DNA of 5,400 nucleotides, taken from NCBI GenBank assembly GCA_937944065.1, contig CALDZS010000011.1, positions 1 to 5,400 of the forward strand, given 5' to 3'. The translations under genes and the position numbers were made by a program. A model generated the notes under the pieces. It saw only the letters and a program-made list of their open reading frames with translations, was not told where the DNA came from and did not search any database. Below, one piece after another: positions 1 through 5,400 of the stretch. Positions within the stretch are counted from its first letter, which is position 1. Every line of letters begins with the position of its first letter. This DNA comes from an uncultured Amylibacter sp. (GTDB lineage Bacteria > Pseudomonadota > Alphaproteobacteria > Rhodobacterales > Rhodobacteraceae).

Positions 1-1041
1 CCACGGAGAATAAACGGTGGACAGAAACTCGACTGAATAGTGCAACCAATCTTCAGCTTCGTCCGCGTGATCCAGCAAGGCTATTGCAGCAGGGATCAAG
101 ACCGCAGATACGGCCCGCACGGCGTGACTGTCAAACGGGAACAAATGGATGTTGGCATGTTTGATAATATGGTCGGCAGTTTCCTTTGTCCGTGCAAGCA
201 GTGCGACGCGGACCAACTCTGCCTCGTCCTCGGTCAATTGGTCATGTAACCAATCATACCCCCAAGCCAAAGCTAGGTTGACCCGGAATGCCCATTCATC
301 GGTGTAGCTGCGTGATGTCGTGCCCGTCGGGTTCCAAGATGCAGCAGACAGCAACCACGCCTTGGCGCGATCAATCATCTCTTGGTCTTCGGTTACTTTA
401 CCTCCGACCGATAAATGCCTGATTGCATACAAAAGCTCTTGGCAATCGATATAGGTTTGGCGCCAAATCGGCGCTGTCCGTTGATGATTTGGATAGCCGG
501 CTGGTTCGGCCAAGATATCGCGATCCATCCAAGGTTGAACTGATTTTTCATAAAATGTGGCCCATGTGCAAAAATCCGCATCCTTTGCGATATCTTTTTG
601 AAACTGAACCAATCGATCGGTTGTCATCCACAAGCGTGGGTGACTGCGATCTGAGTTTTCAAATCGCGTTTCGCGGCTGGCCAAGGGTGTTTCTGGCAGG
701 CCATCTGCCAACGTGAAACCGCGCGCACTGCTCCAGCTGCTGGCTGGTTCACCGCTGCTTGGATCGCAAACCGCATAGGACCAATGATACTCACCCGCAG
801 GTAGGACCCTATCAGGTGTGAAAAAATTAAGCGGAATATTCGAAAACACATGTGTGTTCTTTGACGGAAACTCAGCATCTGTTGAGATGCGCAATACATA
901 TTGCGCCGCGTCTTCGATAACCGGTAGCCATGTGAAGCGAGGCGGGTTTTCAACCACAGACGCCCCATCCATTGGCCCGTATTGGATTGTCAGACGACCC
1001 GTATTTGGTTCGTCGAGCATAGATACGGATTGCTTGGTCAT
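1..1041 (-). CDS. PL15-type exo-alginate lyase (oligoalginate lyase), N-terminal 347 residues, C-terminus cut by window edge
   Basis: An open frame of 347 codons runs without a stop from the ATG at 1041 to base 1, so the gene continues beyond the left edge. The N-terminus (DEP at 10-12, NPPRFTWLP at 32-40, then a beta-rich region to about 115) matches the DUF4962-type beta domain found in front of heparinase II/III-like lyases. From about 135 (HPRLWM) a helical region follows, as expected for the alpha/alpha toroid, with WRQTYIDCQELLYAIRHL at 193-210 and FPFDSHAVRA at 301-310. From memory of Agrobacterium Atu3025 (family PL15, 776 residues), Arg194 and His306 here correspond to its Arg199 and His311, at a constant offset of 5. 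The catalytic Tyr and second His would lie outside the window. This family splits alginate oligomers exolytically by beta-elimination, giving unsaturated uronate monomers. There is no signal peptide, so it should act in the cytoplasm on imported substrate. Met8 is a possible alternative start. A heparin-type substrate (other PL15 members) cannot be excluded. Confidence 0.88.
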   Translation of the reverse strand, partial: MTKQSVSMLDEPNTGRLTIQYGPMDGASVVENPPRFTWLPVIEDAAQYVLRISTDAEFPSKNTHVFSNIPLNFFTPDRVLPAGEYHWSYAVCDPSSGEPASSWSSARGFTLADGLPETPLASRETRFENSDRSHPRLWMTTDRLVQFQKDIAKDADFCTWATFYEKSVQPWMDRDILAEPAGYPNHQRTAPIWRQTYIDCQELLYAIRHLSVGGKVTEDQEMIDRAKAWLLSAASWNPTGTTSRSYTDEWAFRVNLALAWGYDWLHDQLTEDEAELVRVALLARTKETADHIIKHANIHLFPFDSHAVRAVSAVLIPAAIALLDHADEAEDWLHYSVEFLSTVYSPW

Positions 1042-1049
1042 GTCGGCAG

Positions 1050-1053
1050 CCTT
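1050..1053 (-). promoter_or_regulatory. Weak ribosome binding site of the lyase gene
   Basis: AAGG lies 8 nt upstream of the ATG at 1041. It is a shorter match than the sites of the transporter genes, which suggests lower translation of the lyase than of the binding protein. It supports the ATG at 1041 over the in-frame Met8 codon, which has only coding sequence in front of it. Confidence 0.5.
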
Positions 1054-1083
1054 TTGGTGTATAAAATGTGGGGGTTTAAGTGT

Positions 1084-1107
1084 GGTGTGGCCAAATCTGG
1101 CCACACC
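1084..1107. terminator. Intergenic hairpin after the binding-protein gene (attenuator, RNA stabiliser or plus-strand terminator)
   Basis: GGTGTGGCCA (1084-1093) and TGGCCACACC (1098-1107) form a perfect 10-bp inverted repeat around a 4-nt loop. It starts 19 bp past the TAA of the binding-protein gene, between that gene and the lyase gene. In the operon direction the hairpin is followed by ACACTTAAACCCCC with no U tract, so it is not a classic intrinsic terminator for the operon. It may protect the 3' end of the upstream mRNA or lower lyase expression. On the plus strand it is followed after four bases by TTTTT (1112-1116), so it could stop antisense transcription coming from the lyase side. 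The inverted repeat is certain; its role is inference. Confidence 0.6.
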
Positions 1108-1126
1108 GATCTTTTTGATTTATAGC

Positions 1127-2668
1127 TTAACCGCCATACTGACGCGTATAGGCAGACTGCATTGCCGCAATCACTTTGCTGAAGCCCATCTTGTCCAAAG
1201 TGGCAAGATAGTCATCCCACTCTGCTTCGATGTCGCCATTGCCTAGAACCCAGGCTTGTTGACGCTCTAACATGTATGTTTGGATAGAACTCCAGTTCTT
1301 GTCATAGACGCCCTGCTCTTCTTCGTTGAATGCAACGCCCAAGAACTGTGGAACCAGATAATCACCAGCATCATACAATTCGATACCTGCTAGGGCTGAT
1401 GGGTTTGTCCACTGGATTTCATATTTGAAATCTTGGAAATATCCACGTTGAACCTGTGATCCAACTTGGTATAGCTGGCTGTTTACTGGACCTGCATCTT
1501 TAAACTCTTGTTTAAAGATCGCTTCCCCGTCGACAACATCATACTGTTCGCCTTCGATACCAAAGTTCGCCAAACGACGGCCTTCTGGTGTGAAGTAGAA
1601 ATCAAAGTACTTGATCGTTGTTACAGGATCAGGGTTGGTGTGCGAAATAGCCCATCCATCTGGTTTCACAGGAATACGGCGGTGTTCAGCCATACGTACG
1701 CCAGAGATTGACGCAGGTGGCTTGATCACAGCCATCGCAAAACCAGGAACCTTATCCTTTAGCTTTTTGTTGTAACCAGACGTAGATGCAAACCAATCGT
1801 GCGTCATACCACCTAGGTTTTCTGACAACAAGAATTCACGTGCAGAAGAACCGCGTGTGAAAATCTCGGCATCGATCAGACCTTCTTGGTACCATTTCGC
1901 GATGTTTTTGATACCTTCGCGGTACCCTTCACCAGCATAACCATGCTTGATCTTGCCATCAGCAACGTGGAAATCATGATACGTATCTGAACCAGATGAG
2001 CGGCCATCCCAAAGGGTAACAAGGCGCAACAATTCCGGCCATTGACGCGCAAAATATGGAACTTCGTCTTTTTTGCCATTACCGTTTGGATCGTCGTTAC
2101 GGAACGCAGTCAGAACGTTGTATAGTTCATCAACATTTTCAGGTGCTTTTAGACCTAGTTTGTCCAACCAGTCTTGGCGCATCCAATAGGCACGGCCATA
2201 TTTTCCATCTGGAAGATAAGGAATATAATACAGGTTGCCGTCAAACGATGACACCGCAGCCATCTTTTCTGGGTATTTGTCAAAGAACGCTTTGATGTTT
2301 GGCGCATGCTCTGCAATCAGATCATTCAATGGAACGAAGGCACCTTGTGGGCCATACTCGTTAACCATGTCTTTAATCTTATCACCACCAACGATGTGTG
2401 GAATATCACCAGAGGCAAGCATCAGGTTGTGCGCTTCTTTACTACTGGGTGTGTTGGTGCCGAATGTGGCGCCTTTCAAAGACACGCCAGTCAGTGCGCG
2501 AGCAGCTTGTTCAACTGGCCAGTTAGAATCGTAGTGATACCGTTTGTTGTGCAGGTGAACTGTGAATTCAACTGGGGTATCGGTAATCATCAAGTGACCG
2601 TCTGCGTATGCAGGCACCGTCATTGAAGTGGTCAGCAATGTTGCTGCCAGTAAGGTTAGTTTGCGCAT
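1127..2668 (-). CDS. algQ: AlgQ-like periplasmic alginate-binding protein of an ABC importer
   Basis: This is the extracytoplasmic solute-binding protein (513 residues) that would deliver alginate or its oligomers to the AlgM1/AlgM2 permease. The start chosen is the ATG at 2668, because GGGAGG sits 6 nt before it and it opens directly on a signal peptide: MRK, a hydrophobic stretch 4-19 and a likely cut after AYA (22). The ATG seven codons upstream (2689) would contain that ribosome site within the gene. There is no lipobox, so the mature protein is soluble. The whole chain resembles Sphingomonas AlgQ1/AlgQ2: SNWPVEQAAR (48-57), LMLASGDIPHIVGGD (82-96), RSSGSD (223-228), THDWFAST (289-296), PDGWAI (336-341), QAWVLG (471-476). 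DPNGNGKKDE (193-202) reproduces the EF-hand-like calcium site known in AlgQ2 (ligands D, N, N, K, D, E at alternate positions). Length fits the family of about 500 or more residues. A close glycosaminoglycan-oligosaccharide binder (the Smon0123 type) is the main alternative. Confidence 0.92.
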   Translation of the reverse strand: MRKLTLLAATLLTTSMTVPAYADGHLMITDTPVEFTVHLHNKRYHYDSNWPVEQAARALTGVSLKGATFGTNTPSSKEAHNLMLASGDIPHIVGGDKIKDMVNEYGPQGAFVPLNDLIAEHAPNIKAFFDKYPEKMAAVSSFDGNLYYIPYLPDGKYGRAYWMRQDWLDKLGLKAPENVDELYNVLTAFRNDDPNGNGKKDEVPYFARQWPELLRLVTLWDGRSSGSDTYHDFHVADGKIKHGYAGEGYREGIKNIAKWYQEGLIDAEIFTRGSSAREFLLSENLGGMTHDWFASTSGYNKKLKDKVPGFAMAVIKPPASISGVRMAEHRRIPVKPDGWAISHTNPDPVTTIKYFDFYFTPEGRRLANFGIEGEQYDVVDGEAIFKQEFKDAGPVNSQLYQVGSQVQRGYFQDFKYEIQWTNPSALAGIELYDAGDYLVPQFLGVAFNEEEQGVYDKNWSSIQTYMLERQQAWVLGNGDIEAEWDDYLATLDKMGFSKVIAAMQSAYTRQYGG

Positions 2669-2674
2669 AAGTTT

Positions 2675-2680
2675 CCTCCC
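2675..2680 (-). promoter_or_regulatory. Strong ribosome binding site that fixes the binding-protein start
   Basis: GGGAGG lies 6 nt before the ATG at 2668, in the 29-bp gap after the AlgM2-like gene. It is the strongest Shine-Dalgarno match in the window. That fits the usual need for more binding protein than membrane components. It argues against the upstream ATG at 2689, which precedes this site. Confidence 0.8.
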
Positions 2681-2697
2681 TATATGCATTGGTATTG

Positions 2698-3579
2698 TTA
2701 CTCTTTGACTCCGCCCAAAAGGATACCTTTGTTAAAGTATTTTTGGATGAATGGATAAAAGATGAGTACGGGAATGATCGAACAGATCATAATCGCTGCG
2801 GTGACCGTTTCAAATGAATAGACTGACTCGACAAGTGATTGGCCAAACTCTTCATCATCGCTCAGTTCTACGATAACTTGCTGCAGGTACACTTGAAGTG
2901 GAATTTTCTGTTCGTCCTTCAGTAGAACCATCGCCCAGAAATACCCGTTCCAGCGTGCGACCATACAAAACAGAATGATTGTCGCAATTGCAGGCTTTGA
3001 CAAAGGCACATAGACCTTCCACAAAACTTGGAATTCATTTGCGCCGTCCATGCGCGCAGCCTCTTCAAACGAACTTGGGATCGCTTCAAAAAAGTTACGT
3101 AGCAAGATGATGTTGAACGCGTTACAGGCAAAGGCGATTATCAGGCCGAAATAGCTGTCCATCAATCCCAAGTCACGCATGTTCAAAAAGAATGGGATCA
3201 GACCTGCATTAAACCACATAGTAAACGCCACCATAAGGTTCCAAAAGCGGCGGCCATATAGTTGCTGACGCGATAGGGCATAGGCCCCAGGGATGATGAT
3301 CAGCATACTGACCAGCGTGCCGCCGAAGGTGTAGATAAAGGTGTTGCGATAGGAACTCCAGAACAACGGTTCGCTAAGGACATATTCATAAGCGGCAAGC
3401 GTCAACCCAATAGGCTTGTATACAACATTACCTGCTGAAGCAGCTGACCCATCACTAAACGATACTGCGGCAATGTAGATAAATGGGTACAGCGTTGACA
3501 GCGTAAACAAAGCAATCAAAACCATATTGATGCGGACGAAAATCTTGTCGCCACGAGAGTATAGGTTCATGTTAGCCAT
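2698..3579 (-). CDS. algM2: AlgM2-like ABC transporter permease (LplC/YtcP type)
   Basis: This inner-membrane permease is one half of the translocation pore. The 293 residues show about six hydrophobic membrane spans: roughly 14-38, 77-103, 112-131, 142-160, 196-219 and 258-283. The binding-protein-dependent transport (MetI-like) domain carries the EAA loop EEAARMDGANEFQVLWKVYVP (172-192, motif EAA---G---------P), which docks on the ATPase. The C-terminal sequence YFNKGILLGGVKE is typical of the LplC/YtcP branch used by large oligosaccharide binders. The length agrees with Sphingomonas AlgM2 as I recall it. The start at 3579 is supported by AGGAGA 5 nt upstream. The stop lies 29 bp before the binding-protein gene. 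It should pair with the AlgM1-like permease encoded just upstream. Family assignment is firm; substrate comes from the neighbours. Confidence 0.9.
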   Translation of the reverse strand: MANMNLYSRGDKIFVRINMVLIALFTLSTLYPFIYIAAVSFSDGSAASAGNVVYKPIGLTLAAYEYVLSEPLFWSSYRNTFIYTFGGTLVSMLIIIPGAYALSRQQLYGRRFWNLMVAFTMWFNAGLIPFFLNMRDLGLMDSYFGLIIAFACNAFNIILLRNFFEAIPSSFEEAARMDGANEFQVLWKVYVPLSKPAIATIILFCMVARWNGYFWAMVLLKDEQKIPLQVYLQQVIVELSDDEEFGQSLVESVYSFETVTAAIMICSIIPVLIFYPFIQKYFNKGILLGGVKE

Positions 3580-3584
3580 ATCAG

Positions 3585-3590
3585 TCTCCT
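3585..3590 (-). promoter_or_regulatory. Ribosome binding site overlapping the algM1 stop codon
   Basis: The TAG stop of the AlgM1-like gene (3589-3591) runs into the Shine-Dalgarno sequence AGGAGA of the AlgM2-like gene (TAGGAGA), with 5 nt to the ATG at 3579. A ribosome ending on the first gene covers the start site of the second. This suggests translational coupling, which would give matched amounts of the two pore subunits. Confidence 0.75.
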
Positions 3591-4515
3591 ACCACAGTGA
3601 TGTACGCGAATAGCGCTTGGATATGGTGTTGGCCGTCATCACGAGGACGAAAGCAACGACCGCATTGAACAGACCAGCAGCTGCGGCCATATCATATTGT
3701 GCACCCTGCAAACCTTGGCGATAGATTAGTGTATTAATCACGTCGCCCGTTTCATAGGTTGATGGTTGATACAGCAGAATGATCAATTCGAAACTGACTT
3801 CTAGTAAATTACCAATGCGAATGATCAGCATTATGATGATCGTTGGCAAAATTGACGGCAGCGTGATTTTCCACATCATTTGCCAACGGCTAGCCCCATC
3901 CACAACAGCGGACTCGTACAGTGATGGACTGACACCAGCGATAGCAGCAAGAAACACGATTGAGGAAAAGCCAGCCTCTTGCCAAATACCAGAACCGATA
4001 AAGATCGGCCTGAACCATTCAGGTTTAATTAAGAAGTAAATGGGATCAAAACCAAACCAAGATAACAACGTGTTCACGATCCCCGCGGACGGTGAAAAGG
4101 CTGTGATGACAATACCAGCAATGATCACTGTCGATACAAAATGTGGAAGATAAACAATGGTTTGCGCAGTACGCTTAAACACGTGATGCGTTATTTCGTT
4201 AAACATCAACGCCAGTATGATAGGCATCGGAAATCCGAAACACAGGCTTAGGGCGCTAATCGCGATTGTGTTTTTCACGGCACGCAAAAACTGATCGTTG
4301 CCGAATAATGTTTGGAAATGCTCCAGACCCACCCAAGGGCTGTCTGCGATGCCACGGAAAATCGAGTAATCTTTGAACGCAATCTGTAAGCCGATCATTG
4401 GCTTGTACAAGAAAATGATAAACCAGATGATCGTCGGAGCAAGCATGATATAAATCTGCCATTCGCGGCGAAGATGCTCGGTAATTTTTGCCATGCGTGT
4501 GCGCGTATCGATCAT
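3589..4515 (-). CDS. algM1: AlgM1-like ABC transporter permease (LplB/UgpA type)
   Basis: This is the second inner-membrane permease subunit, with 308 residues. About six hydrophobic spans are visible at 21-40, 82-105, 117-140, 171-193, 222-248 and 278-297. The MetI-like domain has its EAA loop at 201-220 (ESAVVDGASRWQMMWKITLP), which contacts the ATPase. The N-terminal pattern RREWQIYIMLAPTIIWFIIF and YKPMIGLQIAFKDYSIF at 37-53 is characteristic of LplB-type permeases. The C-terminus ends in RYSRTSLW, also typical of the branch. It is slightly shorter than Sphingomonas AlgM1 (about 324 as I recall). The ATG at 4515 is preceded by GGAGA at 5 nt and starts 12 bp after the ATPase stop. An in-frame Met8 has no comparable ribosome site. 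It would form the AlgM1-AlgM2 heterodimer with the next gene product. Confidence 0.9.
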   Translation of the reverse strand: MIDTRTRMAKITEHLRREWQIYIMLAPTIIWFIIFLYKPMIGLQIAFKDYSIFRGIADSPWVGLEHFQTLFGNDQFLRAVKNTIAISALSLCFGFPMPIILALMFNEITHHVFKRTAQTIVYLPHFVSTVIIAGIVITAFSPSAGIVNTLLSWFGFDPIYFLIKPEWFRPIFIGSGIWQEAGFSSIVFLAAIAGVSPSLYESAVVDGASRWQMMWKITLPSILPTIIIMLIIRIGNLLEVSFELIILLYQPSTYETGDVINTLIYRQGLQGAQYDMAAAAGLFNAVVAFVLVMTANTISKRYSRTSLW

Positions 4516-4520
4516 TCGTC

Positions 4521-4525
4521 TCTCC
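4521..4525 (-). promoter_or_regulatory. Ribosome binding site of algM1, just after the ATPase stop
   Basis: GGAGA sits 5 nt before the ATG at 4515 and 2 nt after the TAG stop (4528-4530) of the ATPase gene. The packing favours coupled translation of ATPase and permease. Confidence 0.65.
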
Positions 4526-4527
4526 GC

Positions 4528-5400
4528 CTACGTCGAACCAGGATGGCCGTAAGCCAGACCTGTTTCTTTATCGAAGACCTTGATCAAATCTTTGTCGATC
4601 GAAACTTCGGACACGTTTTGCAGATGTTCCACCGATCCATTTGTTTCCGCCTTGATCACGAAAGGCAGATCACTCACGTGCGTGTGTAACAGCGCCTCGG
4701 ACCCAAGTGTTTCTACCAGATCCAATTCGACAGACAGTGTGCTCGACCCTTTGACCTTACCGATCGCCATATGCTCTGGACGCATGCCAACGACGATCTT
4801 TCGCCCCACCGCGTTTTCAAGTTCTTTGAGCTTAGGCAACTGAATGCTCGAGCCGTCAATTTCGGCGACAGGTCCAGATGTGCCAGACTTAATCGTAGCG
4901 TCAATCTGGTTCATGGGTGGTGATCCGATAAAGCTGGCAACAAAGACATTCACAGGATTGTTAAACAAATCCATTGGTGTGCCGATTTGTTCGATCCGCC
5001 CGTCATGCATGACAACAATTCGATCCGCCAATGTCATAGCTTCGACCTGATCATGGGTGACGTAAATACTGGTTACGCCAAGACGCTTGTGCAGCCGTTT
5101 AATCTCTGCGCGCATTTGCGTGCGCAATTTGGCATCAAGATTGGATAACGGTTCGTCGAATAAAAACACTTTTGGATGACGCACAATCGCACGGCCCATG
5201 GCAACGCGCTGACGCTGACCGCCTGACAAATCTGCAGGTCGACGATCAAGATAATCAGTCAAACCTAGAATACCCGCGACTTCATCTACCGATTGCGCGA
5301 TTTCCGCTTTTGGTGTTTTGCGAATACGTAAGCCAAAAGCGATATTGTCGGCGATGTTTAAATGCGGAAACAAAGCGAAGTCTTGAAACACCATGCCGAT
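4528..5400 (-). CDS. algS: AlgS-like ABC transporter ATPase (MalK/UgpC type), N-terminus cut by window edge
   Basis: This nucleotide-binding subunit would drive import as a homodimer on the cytoplasmic face. The last 290 residues are in the window. Visible, numbered from the right edge, are: the Q-loop at 3-13 (MVFQDFALFPH), the signature LSGGQRQ at 58-64, Walker B VFLFDE at 78-83 with the catalytic Glu83, the D-loop SNLD at 86-89, and the H-loop His116 in VTHDQ. The Walker A lysine and roughly 75 residues lie outside, so an internal Met in the Q-loop (codon 5394-5392) is not the real start. The part after about 160 (GSPPMNQIDATI, then VVGMRPEH at 203-210) is the MalK-like regulatory/TOBE domain. 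Estimated full length is about 365 residues, close to Sphingomonas AlgS (363 as I recall). The catalytic motifs present are intact. MalK-type ATPases are poor guides to substrate, so the alginate assignment rests on the binding protein and lyase. Confidence 0.9.
   Translation of the reverse strand: MGMVFQDFALFPHLNIADNIAFGLRIRKTPKAEIAQSVDEVAGILGLTDYLDRRPADLSGGQRQRVAMGRAIVRHPKVFLFDEPLSNLDAKLRTQMRAEIKRLHKRLGVTSIYVTHDQVEAMTLADRIVVMHDGRIEQIGTPMDLFNNPVNVFVASFIGSPPMNQIDATIKSGTSGPVAEIDGSSIQLPKLKELENAVGRKIVVGMRPEHMAIGKVKGSSTLSVELDLVETLGSEALLHTHVSDLPFVIKAETNGSVEHLQNVSEVSIDKDLIKVFDKETGLAYGHPGST

Noticed and set aside
393..968. Two minus-strand ORFs (393-581 and 624-968) that could be read as pieces of a broken gene
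   Set aside because: They are out of frame with the lyase, whose own frame is open over the same bases with recognisable family motifs. No frameshift is needed.
1042..1083. A possible separate promoter for the lyase gene (TATACA within TTTTATACACC on the minus strand)
   Set aside because: Only four of six bases match the -10 consensus, and no -35 element is seen about 17 nt upstream. Read-through from the operon is simpler.
818..1246. A 142-codon plus-strand ORF across the lyase start, the intergenic gap and the binding-protein end
   Set aside because: It lies antisense to two well-supported genes, reads through the hairpin, and its product has no recognisable domain. It is best explained as a shadow frame.
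4474..5050. Plus-strand ORFs opposite the ATPase gene
   Set aside because: The minus strand encodes an ATPase with intact signature, Walker B and H-loop motifs. The plus-strand products have no recognisable features.
1..5400. CRISPR array, tRNA/rRNA, insertion sequence or other mobile element
   Set aside because: No repeat-spacer pattern, cloverleaf-like sequence, transposase motif or terminal inverted repeats were seen. Nearly all of the window is accounted for by five ordinary genes.

Overview
The window holds one stretch of a polyuronate-utilisation operon. All five genes are on the minus strand, so transcription runs from high to low coordinates. Both ends cut through genes: the ATPase loses its N-terminus at the right edge, and the lyase loses its C-terminal half at the left edge.

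In transcription order the genes are: a MalK/UgpC-type ABC ATPase (AlgS-like, 5400-4528); an LplB-type permease (AlgM1-like, 4515-3589); an LplC/YtcP-type permease (AlgM2-like, 3579-2698); a large periplasmic solute-binding protein closely resembling Sphingomonas AlgQ1/AlgQ2 (2668-1127); and a polysaccharide lyase with a DUF4962-type N-terminus resembling the family PL15 exo-alginate lyases (1041 to the left edge). The first three junctions are 12, 9 and 29 bp with good Shine-Dalgarno sequences, which suggests one transcript with coupled translation. An 85-bp gap with a perfect 10-bp hairpin separates the binding-protein gene from the lyase gene.

The inferred pathway is as follows. The binding protein captures alginate or oligo-alginate in the periplasm. 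The AlgM1/AlgM2 pore, powered by two AlgS subunits, moves it inward. The lyase has no signal peptide and would cut it to unsaturated uronate monosaccharides in the cytoplasm. The gene order S-M1-M2-Q-lyase parallels the Sphingomonas sp. A1 alginate import cluster and the Agrobacterium Atu3020-3025 region, as I recall them. Alginate is the best guess; another uronate oligosaccharide, such as a heparin- or glycosaminoglycan-type one, remains possible.

The host is a Gram-negative bacterium: the binding protein has a Sec signal peptide and no lipobox. It is most likely an alphaproteobacterium, and the moderate base composition and protein resemblance would fit a marine Rhodobacterales member; that placement is inference. 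I saw no mobile element, CRISPR array, RNA gene or foreign-looking island, and no evidence of a wholly new system.
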